From: Heliocidaris erythrogramma
Taxonomy: Eukaryota; Echinodermata; Echinoidea; Camarodonta; Echinometridae
Direction of reading: 5' to 3'
DNA length: 64,000 bases
Assembly (NCBI GenBank): GCA_025617745.1
Contig: CM046868.1
Coordinates: 19,720,615-19,784,614, forward strand
The notes beneath the pieces were generated by a model. It searched no databases, had not been told where the DNA came from, and saw only the letters and a program-made list of their open reading frames with translations. Made by a program: the position numbers and the translations under genes. Shown here piece by piece: positions 54,320 through 64,000 of this stretch. Numbering within the stretch: the first letter of the stretch is position 1; every line of letters begins with the position of its first letter.

Positions 54320-55726
54320 CTATAAAGAATGATCACTCTCGTCTTCTTCACGCATTGTTACTTTCTCACCCTCATTTCCTCGATTGGGTGAGCCATTTAA
54401 GATTTCATCCTCTGGTAAAATTTGGCAAGGCATCTCATTTCTCCCGCCATTTCCACCACACGAAATCCTGGCTTCTGACTGGCGCTTCATCGGGTTCAGC
54501 TTGATGCCGCTCGCACAAAGGAGTGGACTTCCGTTTGGATGTCCGTTTGACGATGTAGAAAAGCGGTGGTGCGACGACGCATTCTTGGGGAACACACCTT
54601 TTTTGTTGTCAAAGTAGCCGAAGGTAAGGGCTTTGAGGATCGTGTGTGCGATGACCCGGAAGGCATAACGAAAGTCGCGGTTCCTGAAGTTATAAATGAG
54701 TGGGTTCATGAGGCTGTTGGCATAACCAAGCCACGTGATGGCGTTCTCCGCGTGGAACGAGAGATGACATGTGGTGCAAAAGTTCATAATAAGATACATG
54801 AGAAAGAATGGTAACCAGGAGAGGATGAAACAGCCCATGATCAGTCCCAGAGTTCGGACAGCTTTGTACTCTCGCGTTATAGACCTCGATCGCCTTCTGT
54901 TTGGCTCGACAGGAGGGTTTTCACAATTTTCAGTTGTTGGCATTGATGCCCTCATGGATTGTGAAGGAGACGATCTCCCCAAGTATTCTGTCCTATTCAC
55001 CTCTTCCTTGATTCTAATAGCTTGCGATCGAGCGATGAAATAGATGTGACAATACGTAAATATCATTACAGCGAGGGGTACGTAAAATGACGTCATACTC
55101 GATACGACAGCGTAATACCTATTCACAGAGAAGTTCACCCCACAAATGTCATCCGTGGAGATGTTCTCTCTATTTTTGGCATAAAGACCGGTGAAGATCG
55201 GCACGAAAGATATGATACCAGAACAACCCCAAACAAAGGTTACCATGTAACCTGTCCTCCTCCACGACATATCGGTATGATACGAGAGAGGTCGTGTGAT
55301 CGCCCAGTATTTGTCTAATGAAATCATGCAAAGAGTTAAAATGGACGCCGTACAACAAAGTACGTCCATTGACATCCAGAACTTACACATGAACTTCCCC
55401 AGTAGCCAGTGGCCGTCGCTCAGTAATCTCATCGTTGAGAACGTCATTACGAATACCGATACAGTGACGTCGGCGATTGCTAGATTCAAGAGAAGTGCGT
55501 TCGCGGGAGTCCTCAGTCTCCTAAACTTCGCAACAGCAACCACGACGAACGTATTTCCCACGAGGACAACCAGTAGGAGTATTCCACATACGATTCCCAC
55601 CAGGACCTTTCCGGATAGGGTCATAATTAACCCGTCTTCCGATAAGTCTGTATCATTGGCGGCGTTCATTTCGGTGGATAACGACGCATCGCGATACACC
55701 CTCCGATGATATAAAGAAGACTCCAT
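54320..55726 (-). CDS. biogenic-amine GPCR (class A, octopamine/adrenergic/dopamine D1-like)
   Basis: An intact single-exon frame of 468 residues, ATG at 55726-55724 in the strong context GAGCCATGG, with an in-frame stop upstream at 55826-55828 and stop TAG at 54320. Seven membrane segments lie at about 40-68, 75-102, 112-137, 159-182, 204-231, 291-317 and 327-347. Amine-receptor marks are Asp121 (3.32), which binds the amine, Ser209, Ser210 and Ser213 in TM5 (5.42, 5.43, 5.46), which bind catechol or phenol hydroxyls, the TM6 WLPFF motif and the TM7 NPLIY motif. Asn58, Asp86 (2.50) and Trp166 are in place, and Cys114 can bond Cys195. N-linked sites are NDT at 24, NIS at 188 and NFS at 198. 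FVPIFTGLY in TM4 and NRDFRYAF after TM7 recall beta-type octopamine and adrenergic receptors, usually Gs-coupled. Odd point: the DRY motif reads DKY (138-140), although Glu286 (6.30) is kept. The exact ligand cannot be told from sequence. No neighbours suggest an operon or cluster. Confidence 0.93.
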   Translation of the reverse strand: MESSLYHRRVYRDASLSTEMNAANDTDLSEDGLIMTLSGKVLVGIVCGILLLVVLVGNTFVVVAVAKFRRLRTPANALLLNLAIADVTVSVFVMTFSTMRLLSDGHWLLGKFMCKFWMSMDVLCCTASILTLCMISLDKYWAITRPLSYHTDMSWRRTGYMVTFVWGCSGIISFVPIFTGLYAKNRENISTDDICGVNFSVNRYYAVVSSMTSFYVPLAVMIFTYCHIYFIARSQAIRIKEEVNRTEYLGRSSPSQSMRASMPTTENCENPPVEPNRRRSRSITREYKAVRTLGLIMGCFILSWLPFFLMYLIMNFCTTCHLSFHAENAITWLGYANSLMNPLIYNFRNRDFRYAFRVIAHTILKALTFGYFDNKKGVFPKNASSHHRFSTSSNGHPNGSPLLCASGIKLNPMKRQSEARISCGGNGGRNEMPCQILPEDEILNGSPNRGNEGEKVTMREEDESDHSL

Positions 55727-58700
55727 GGCTCGGTGTAGGAGGTTACGTGAATAACACCCAGTACATATCCATTGCTTACGACACCGTGACACAAATGAAT
55801 GTTGCAGTTCACAGGCTGTTTGATATCATGACGAGCTGTCTTTCATTCCACGGGTTCTGTATAATGTCAAATAAAGAACAAAATATTAAAAGTAATGAAG
55901 GAAATCATAATTATTCCCGTAACAATAACACCACAATCCTTTATATTGAGCAGACGTTGGTACTTCAGATATTGAAGAATTTGTACGTTTCGTGAAACAT
56001 ACATGAGATAACATGGATCAGATATGATAATCTTTTTCACACTTTCACACCATTATTTCCAGTATTGAAGGAAGTAGACTTCACCGGGTAATGGATGCCA
56101 GTAGGCTTCCAAAGGTCCCTTGCGAGCATCATAATGAGAAGCAAAATTAATGATGGAAGAGGGGCGTGAGAGGGAGCACAGATACAGAGAGAGGGCCGAA
56201 AACAAGAGCAATGGCGTGAGCAGGTGAGGTGTATACTTCAAATGCGCAAAGTACAAAGAAGGGCTGAGGTGACCCAAGTTCAATCTTTTCTTCATTCTGC
56301 ATTTATCACAAAACTTGACACTTGATAGGAAGAAACCCCTGCAGACTAGGTGACCCCTAGACCTTTAAAAGAACTCGGATATCGAGATATCGACCCCACT
56401 TTGGAAAAGGTCTTCCTTGGTCATGTTGCTCCCGCTCGCGATGTCCCTGCTTGCCCATCCAATAATTTTTTTTCCCAAGACATTATGGTCAAAATAGTGA
56501 AAGTTATTGAAATTGCAGCTGCTTCACTCTTATTCCATTTTATTTGTTAAAAAGGAATGTTTGCCTTTTTATACACCTAACTACTGATCTAGTGTTGTTT
56601 CTACTGCTTATGACAATTGGCCTGCCTTTTTTAACAACAGAATCTATCTCGCCTTCTCCTTTAAGTAACTGTTTGATGCGTCATTGTATAGCTCCTCATG
56701 TTCCATTTGTTATTTATAGATTTTGAAATACACTGTATATTGATTAGGTGTTTTTCTATCTACTGGTAAAGCAATGATCTTCTTATAAGCTCTTGAAAAC
56801 GATGTCCGATAATGACGATGATTACTTTAAGCCAATCTGGTATTTAAAAACAATTAAAGCACAGTGTAAGTAAACAAAAAAAAAATCGTTAAATCAAAAC
56901 CAGTGAACATTCTCACATAACATTTCCCAGCTTCTTTTACATCATCAGACGCACATCTTGCATGGCCAAACATCAGTATGGGTGCATACAGCCGGCTCAC
57001 TCAAAGCTGTGTCATCACGCACCCACCCTCCCTCTCTCCCTCAGGTTTAAGAACAAATCCAGGGTTTGTTTGATCTACTTTTAACGGCTTGAACTTCAAA
57101 GGTTTTGGGTGGAAAACAGAAATGCCGGCTTTCAAGGGGTTCGATGTACAGTGAAGAAAAGAAATCTTATTTTCACCGACAAGGTTAATAAACAACGATC
57201 AGCATGCAGGCCTTTCAGCTCCGGTGTCTTGGATGGCAGGGGGTATTGATCAGAAACCCTAGCAGACAGGTGGGATCAATTCCCAAAAGTACAAAGCCAT
57301 TAGAACATCCTAACTTGGGTAGCATCTCAAGAAATTGTCATAAGTACAAGTTCACCGATATTTCATTGCAGTGCAGGGGTTAAATTAACATGCGTTTCAA
57401 TGGGATGTCGGCGCATTTATACAAATGAAGGTTTCGTGAAACGATGCCTGGAGGTCCAGGCAAAAAGTTCAGAAGAACGATCGATTTTATTCTTAGCCAT
57501 CTTTTCTTCTGCAAAGCAATGAAAGTTTATGGAACTCTACATGTAAACATTTTTGGCAGAAAATGTTTGTGTCCTGAAAATGCTCGACATTCATTTGTCA
57601 TAACTGGACGATGAGAAAAAAAATAATCATTGACCTATTCGTTATATCATATTTCTAAATTCCATGTCACATAATACATTTAGTATATATCATAATCATA
57701 AAATTGTTTAGTTGCAAGTCATATAAGCGTAATGTGTGTTAAATAATTATTTAATTCGTATAAGTTTAGACCACTTTGTGATGTCACCTGCTGGAGTCTA
57801 CCCTACCCTACCCAAATAGGGGCCGACATCCCAATAACCTGCACAATGATTGCACATAATAATACTGAGATAAATTCATGCATACTTTGATATTACAGAA
57901 ACCTCTTAAAAAGGTGTTACATGTTAAATGACAGCTTTCACGATGTGAACTTTTAATAACGATAAGTATCCAAAAGTCGATGAACTGATGCAGTCAGAAG
58001 TTCATTACCCAGAAAACAAAGAGATCTACAAAGAATCCATCGCCTTGGATAGTCAAATTAATATTTGATCCACCACATTCACCAATAATAAAGAAAACGG
58101 GTACGAGATTGCGAAGCTCATGGACATACATCCACTCAATTACTTTCAGCAATCCATTCCCGTAATATTTAAATCCACTGGCAAGTCTCCAGAGAGGATA
58201 TAGGTAGTCTATCGGTCCAGTGCAAGCAAGATCCTCATTTATCAATCGTGGAGATGATCAAGAACAATCTTTCAGTAACCGTTTTACGAGTCCCTTTGCT
58301 TTCATGATCGACGACCACAGAAAATGGCTTCTTTTCTGCTTCGTTGTGCATATAGCAACAATGATTTTTATTTTCGTGCGATGAGATGAGGCAGGGAATT
58401 GTCATAGGATGAGGTAAGCGTGACCATGTGCTTCCCGACAAGATTAAGATACAGCGCGATTAGAGCGCATCAAAACATTGAAATTATGGACTACGCTTGT
58501 AGGACAGCAATATCAATTGCCGGTGGATCAGATCATAGTTTTGCCATGTTTGTTTATGTGTTTGTGTGAGTTCGTGTCATCGTGTTTGTTCGTGTGTGTT
58601 GGAGGGGGTTGCTCATTATTCTGGGGAAAATCATATTAAGCCTTCAAATGTATACCAACTCCCCCCCCCCCCCTCAAGTAAGAAATAAATACAAATTGGA

Positions 58701-59094
58701 CTGCAATCCCCTGCCAACTTTCTGGTTATTAGAAAGTTAACTTCACGTTAATAGTACGTATCCATTGCATATTATCTCATTTCGAAAACGTGATGACATT
58801 GTATCGTCCTGAATGACACCTTTATCACTACATTGTACTTTAGCGGTTAGCATGCCCTTTCAAGGATTTCTGTTTATCTTTTCTTTCTCCTTTTTGTTTA
58901 CCCAAAAGTCAGGTGAAAATGACTTTCTATTTCTGCTTGTCAGATGCCCCTCCTCCTTTGATGAAATTCTGGACCCCCGCCAAGTTTTTAACGATTTGAA
59001 CCCCCCCCCCCATAAAAAAAAACAAAAAACAAACAAACAAACAAACAAACAAACAAAAAAAACAAAAACAAAAACAAAAAAAAAATATTATGTA
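55727..59094. other. 5' flank of the receptor gene and intergenic sequence
   Basis: No gene is seen. Near 57405 and, inverted, 57826 the word GGGATGTCGGC occurs about 420 bp apart, perhaps a small decayed inverted element. A C run lies at 58661-58674, and a C run then CAAA tract at 58999-59085. The minus-strand frames at 57001-57195 and 57994-58245 have no domain signature and are not called. Confidence 0.45.
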
Positions 59095-59227
59095 CAGTGG
59101 CGTATCCAGCACTGGACAAGGAGGCTTAAAAGCCTTTATAATGCAAAAATAATGAAAATACAATCATATTCCTATTCACAACTCTGTAGTAGATTGAGTG
59201 ATGCAACCGGCCTGAGACCCCCCTGTT

Positions 59228-59440
59228 GCAAAAATCAACCACAAATGTAAAAATAACCACAAATGTAAAACCATTGCACCCGCAAATGTCAAAATGACCA
59301 CATATGTCATAACATGTCAACCACAAGTGTAAAAATAACCACAAATGTAACAAAAATCGCCCACAAATGTCAAAACATGTCGCCTACAAATGTAAAAATA
59401 TATCCATTTTTACCACAAATGTCATAACATGTCAACCGTA
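59228..59440 (+). repeat. satellite array of CCACAAATGTAAAAATAA units, outer left
   Basis: About ten units of roughly 18-20 bp, of the form CCACAAATGTAAAAATAA or CACAAATGTCAAAACATGTC. Its inverse is at 62185-62610. Confidence 0.9.
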
Positions 59441-59449
59441 TATTACGTA

Positions 59450-59945
59450 AAATGTCATTGCCACTTCGTCTAATGTCAATTGGTCTAATAGCCAAGCGTT
59501 CTAATATCATTCGATGTGACAACAATTCGTCCATCACCAATTCGTCTAATCAACATTTCGTCTAATAACCATTTGGTCTAATAATCACTTCGTCTAATCA
59601 CCGCTTCGTCTATAGCCAATTCGTCTAAAACCAAATTTGGTCTAATACCCATTTGTTCTAAACCCATTTGGTCTAAGCACCACTTGGTCTAATAATCACT
59701 TGGTCCACTATCTCTGTCGGCTAAAACCAGTTGGTCTAATAACCAAATGGTCTAATCATCATGTCGTCTAATAGCCATTATGTATAAACCCAGTTGTTCT
59801 AACACCCACATCGTCTAATCATCGATTCGTCTAATTACCATTACGTCTAATCATCGTTTGGTATAATTCTCAGTTCGTCTAATAACCGTTTGGTCTAATG
59901 TTCACTTGGTCTGATATCCGTTTGGTCCAATACTACAGACAAATA
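59450..59945 (+). repeat. satellite array of TTCGTCTAATAACCA units, inner left
   Basis: About 28 units of 16-19 bp with the core GTCTAAT and a variable ACCATTTG or ATCACTTC spacer. Its inverse is at 61180-61850. A preceding hAT-like CAGTGGCGTATCCAGC lies at 59095. Confidence 0.9.
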
Positions 59946-61179
59946 GGTTAGCCTGTCATAGTTATATATACATTGCATGGGCCGTGGAACCGGTGTAAGA
60001 GTAATATAATGAAGGACGGAAGTCACGATTAATCGATGAATAACATGACAGTAGGGAGGATAGAACCTTATGGGATAGAACGATAAAGACATAACGTAAA
60101 GATAGAGAGTGAGAGAGAGAGAAAAAAAAATTGTAGAAGGATAAAGAAAACCATGGCAAAAGATGGAAGAGAAAAGGTCAAAAAAAAAAAAAAAAACTTA
60201 ACGAAGTTAGATGAAAAGAAAAAAGAAAAATAAAGATAAAAAGAAAGAATAATGCAAAATAGGCAAAATGATAGAAAGATAATCCAAGGAATAAAGAAAA
60301 AAAACCCACTTAGAGAGAGAAAGAGAAATATGAAATAAGAAATAATATAAATATTGATATACGGAAAGATGAAAGAGGTGAGAGAAGGAATCGAAGATTA
60401 ACACAACTACAGGAGGGATGCAAAAATGAAAGGATAAAAGCAAAGGAATAACATAACAAAAGATAGATAAATGATAGAAGGTTAAAGATATACATAAGAG
60501 AATACAGCGAAAGAATGAAAGGATAAAAAACAACAAAAGCGAAGTGCAATAAAACAATAATTGAAAATTCACTAAAGTATTAATTGATTAATTAATTAAT
60601 CAGTCAGTTTATTCATGAGATAATTAATTAAGCACATGCCATTAATTCATGCCATGCTCCATCAGGTCACTTTTTTCCTCCTCTTTTTTACACCCCACCC
60701 CCAATAAAAACCAACTAAACATACAATTACTTTAAAAAGTTCGAAAAGTTACCTTTCAATTTGACGTCATAAAAAATGAGTATGTATATGTGTCGGGGCA
60801 ATGTGTACCTAGTCTTGGTTGAAGTTTCTCTCGCCCCGGCAGCGGGGGTTAGTGAAAATGTCGACTCTTGGGCACCACCCCCTCCCTTTTCTCCAGTTCA
60901 GGTAATTGTTTTTAAACGTATAAACAGTGCATCGATCATGTGGAAAATATTCAGTGGCTTAGCTATATTCCAGCTGTTGGGGGCACTGGCATCATGGGGG
61001 GAGGGGGGTAGAGGAGGGGATTAGGCGAGGGACCCTACACCTAACCCTAATCCTAACCCTATTTCATATTCATGAGCATGCGCCATTGTTATTCTCCGTG
61101 GACCCGTTTAATGATCTCTCTCAATGCAATGGTCAGAGGGTGGTCCGTAGTCGTAGCAAGAGGGCAAACAAGAAATTAG
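59946..61179. other. spacer between the inverted arrays
   Basis: A purine-rich minus-strand-T-rich region (60080-60580) and an ATTA run near 60585-60600 are seen. CCCTAACCCTAATCC near 61040-61060 is telomere-like but short. No coding frame is supported. Confidence 0.5.
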
Positions 61180-61850
61180 CCTAGTTGGTCGTTCGACGAA
61201 ACGATGATTAGACCAAATGTTAATCAGACCAGACGGATATTAGACCAAATGTTATTACACTGCAAAAACCAGGGTGTTAATTTAACACCATCTCGGTATC
61301 TATATTGGGCTACACCAGATAAGTGTTAAAACAACACCAGTTTCGAATCAAACTGGCGTTGTTTTAACACTAACTGGTGTTGTTTTGACACTTATCTGGT
61401 GTAGACCAATATCAAACTGGTGTTGTTTTAACACTTACTGGTGTTGTTTTGACACTTATCTGGTGTAGCCCAATATGGATACCGAGATGGTGTTAAATTA
61501 ACACCCTGGTTTTTGCAGTGTAGACTGAATGTGTGTAGACTAAATGATGATAGACAAACTGAGGTCAGACTAATTGACAAATGGACCAAATGATGTGTAG
61601 ACCAAATGGGTATTAGACCAATTGGGTTTAGACCATTTGATTAGACGAATGGCAATTAAAACAATTGATAATGGATCAAATGGTTATTAGACCAATTGAC
61701 GATAGATCAAATGGTAATTAGACGAAATGACAATTAGACTAATTGGTAATTGGAAATGATGATTAGACAAATTGTTTATTAGACCAACTGATAACAGACC
61801 GAATGATGTTAGACCAACTGGTTGTAGACCAAGTGGCAATGAACCCTTCA
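61180..61850 (-). repeat. satellite array, inner right (inverted), with a MITE inside
   Basis: Units such as AGACCAAATGGTTATTAG are the inverse of the inner left array. The element 61258-61520 sits inside it. Confidence 0.9.
61258..61520. mobile_element. 263-bp mariner-type MITE inserted in the satellite array
   Basis: The ends start CACTGCAAAAACCAGGGTG and stay inverted for 43 bp, finishing at GGTTTTTGCAGTG. TA flanks both sides (61256-61257 and 61521-61522). Removing the element joins TTATTA to GACTGAATG, restoring a TTAGAC satellite unit, so the insertion is precise. The middle contains three partly inverted copies of AACTGGTGTTGTTTT. Confidence 0.9.
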
Positions 61851-62184
61851 TTTTTAGTCAAAACAACATGCAACGTGCGCTGTATAGTGTACATTGTGTT
61901 ATATTTGATTATCACTAGATTGAAACGATAACATGCAGGTTTCAGGCATTTCTCAACCATTAAATATTTCATCATTAAAAATCGCGTAAATGAAAAAGTA
62001 AAAATTACGTTCAAATTCAATTTATATGAAGGGCCCTCTTGAGACTGATAAAATAAATTGTTATTCTATGTAGAGATCAATGGATTATGTGAATTTTCAG
62101 CTCCTCAACACCCCCCCCCCCCCCCCTCCTGTCTCTGTAAACTGATCATAAAAAGGGAAACCACTAGTAAACCACTAGTTTAAT
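61851..62184. other. spacer between the two right arrays
   Basis: TGTATAGTGTACATTGTG and GATTATCACTAGA words recall 33185-33215. A C run lies at about 62110-62126. No gene is visible, and no match to the left arm was found, so the right arm holds an extra segment here. Confidence 0.45.
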
Positions 62185-62610
62185 GAATTTTTACATTTGC
62201 GGTTGACATGTTTTGACATTTGTGGTAAAGGGTGTTTCGATATTTTAGGGATTTTAATGGTCAGGAAAACCTCATACACACGCACACCCCCCCACACACA
62301 CACACACATACATATCATCATAACCTATCTTACAGAGGTGCATTATGAAAGCAATGAGTTTTTACATTTGCGGTTGACATGTTATGACATTTGTGGTAAA
62401 AATGGAAATCTTTACATTTGTAGGCGACATGTTTTGACATTTGTGGTTAAACATATTTTTACATTTGTGGGCGATTTTTGTTACATTTGTGGTTATTTTT
62501 ACACTTGTGGTTGACATGTTATGACATTTGTGGTTATTTTGACATTTGCAGGTGCAATGTTTTTACATTTGTGGTAATTTTTACATTTGTGGTTGAATTT
62601 AAATTTGTGG
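62185..62610 (-). repeat. satellite array, outer right (inverted)
   Basis: Units TTTTTACATTTGTGGTTGAC and TGACATTTGTGGTA are the inverse of the outer left array at 59228-59440. About 20 units are present, interrupted near 62270-62345 by a CA/C-rich piece. Confidence 0.9.
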
Positions 62611-64000
62611 GCTCTACACCCCCCCCCCCCCCCCCCCCCTCAACTAGCATACCTTGAGTACACATCAACAAATTGTCCTCTTAATCGTGTATTTTTTCGG
62701 AATTGTGCACCGCCCCCTGCTTTTACAAAATCCTGCATCCACCCCTGTCACAGCTCATTAGAAATAGAAAGAGAAACAGTGACAGACAAGAGGACGAGAA
62801 ACAATAGATCAAAGAGCATTGTTATGTGGGTCAATTGTGCTTAAAATAGCAAATAATGATTCTGAATTCTACAGAAACATAAATCACATATAGGTCATCT
62901 CAGGTACCTGGGAGAGTGAATATAATGCTCGTTAAAAAAGAAGACCTCACAATAACCTTATCGGCATTCCGGTAATGAAATCAACACTACAAACTGGCAT
63001 TCTTTAACAATTTGTAAACAGCTCAGGTAATCACTGTACTGATGATGGATTACATCCGTTTCCACCTGAGAAAAAATGAGTTCAATTGTTTAGGAGAGCA
63101 TAATCATTTATGAGTCTCGAATATTATGTCCGAAACTTTTAATACCCTTCTTATCTTAGAATAATATAAGCACAAGTATTCTCTCAATTCTCTTTAATAT
63201 TCCTGAAAGTTTTCTTGCACGCTCTTGAATCATTTAGGAAGCAAGAGGTTACAACGCCCCCCCCCCCCCCACATTTTCTCGATCTACCAAGATCCTCACA
63301 CTATGTAGGCAAGGGGGTACTGCACCCCTCCCTCACATCTTGAGCTCACAAATAGAATTTTGTGCAGTTTGATCCCCTCCACTGCTCTATCGGGGCAGTT
63401 TTCATGGACACGCTTGGAGTGAAGGGAAAAAGCGCCCCCACCCCCGCCCCCGAGCAACATGTAGCACATGGCGTCTTCGCAAAAAGACTTCTATATTTCA
63501 AATCCCTTTACTGTTTCGATCTGTTTTAATCCACACATAGGAGGAGAGGGGGTTTTAAGATTGTTCCACCACCCCTCTCCCATATTATTTGGCAAAGCTT
63601 GGTAAGCGCCATACATTATACATATCGTTGATACATGATTAGCCTTTATTCCTCCATGATGCGAATCTTGGGGCTGGTTTGTGCAGGAAAGCCGAAAAAC
63701 GAGAAGCGTATGCTTTCATCACTTATTAACGAGCAGATTGGCTTACCCACATTCTGGTCTGGTCAGTCCAATTAAGGACTCCTTGGTCCAATCCATGCAG
63801 AAATAGATTGATTTTTATGAGAATACACAAATAAAGTCATCTCTTATATTCATTCCCTTTTGTCAGTGCCAAGCAGTCTATTACGGAGATTATTCACCTA
63901 TCTTCACTTATGTAGATGTGAATGAAATCATTCCATTACAGAAATACAAACGGGTTCGCATTCACCCTCTAAATTTAAACAACTTCCAAATTACTGGTTA
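62611..64000. other. intergenic sequence with a hAT-like end and C runs
   Basis: AAATCCTGCATCCACCCCTG near 62729-62748 inverts to CAGGGGTGGATGCAGGATTT, a hAT-like terminus without a visible partner. C runs lie at about 62621-62638 and 63257-63270. No gene is visible up to the window end. Confidence 0.45.

Noticed and set aside
57994-58245. 83-codon minus-strand frame upstream of the receptor
   Set aside because: No domain, no conserved copy in the window, and no splice or start context that stands out.
61035-61065. CCCTAACCCTAA telomere-like words
   Set aside because: Only a few imperfect units are present, with ordinary sequence on both sides; similar words occur near 34807 and 40100 by chance.
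59095-62748. One large hAT element bounded by CAGTGGCGTATCCAGC and an inverted CAGGGGTGGATGCAGG
   Set aside because: The two ends are only loosely alike and the flanking 8 bp (ATTATGTA and TCACAGCT) do not match, so the boundaries are unsupported.

Overview
The window is about 64 kb of AT-rich, intron-bearing animal DNA, most of it non-coding and heavily populated by transposable elements. The mix points to a marine invertebrate deuterostome, most likely an echinoderm such as a sea urchin. The evidence is CR1/L2/Rex-like LINE remnants, tRNA-headed SINEs ending in a GCGCTATATAA-type tail, many hAT-like and TTAA-flanked MITEs, foldback elements with satellite-filled inverted arms (resembling the TU elements described from sea urchins), and long poly-G/poly-C runs. 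The species call is an inference.

Three host genes can be supported, all on the minus strand. One is an intact, single-exon class A biogenic-amine receptor (54320-55726). The other two are paralogous partial genes (11881-13256 and 39376-40478). Each has two recognisable coding exons joined at a phase-1 intron that is identical in the two copies. They encode an alpha/beta domain I do not recognise, followed by one C-terminal membrane segment. One paralog carries an extra Ser/Thr/Pro-rich tail after the membrane segment; the other ends just after it.

The two paralogs sit in an old tandem segmental duplication. Blocks at 6.8-7.6, 11.6-13.4, 19.9-20.95 and 24.1-25.0 kb recur in the same order and orientation at 28.2-29.1, 39.06-40.6, 40.8-40.9 and 42.9-44.5 kb. 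Later transposon insertions have stretched the two units differently.

Layout: 0-0.8 kb, palindromic satellite; 1.9-3.2 kb, hAT-like element; 6.5-8.6 kb, hairpin and TTAA MITEs; 9.1-10.4 kb, LINE with a nested SINE; 11.6-13.3 kb, paralog 1; 13.7-17.6 kb, Harbinger-like and TTAA elements; 19.6-24.1 kb, two LINEs, one with its reverse transcriptase cleanly deleted; 26.6-28.0 kb, long-TIR element; 29.1-30.0 kb, Tc1 remnant; 30.2-32.6 kb, a 480-bp direct duplication around MITEs; 33.6-39.0 kb, a 5.4-kb TTAA-flanked foldback element with inverted satellite arms; 39.1-40.5 kb, paralog 2; 42.9-44.5 kb, duplicated block; 46.2-49.6 kb, rearranged repeats with a 7SL/Alu-like SINE; 51.8-52.3 kb, TTAA MITE; 54.3-55.7 kb, receptor; 59.2-62.6 kb, a second palindromic pair of satellite arrays. 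The rest is unique-looking AT-rich sequence in which I see no gene.
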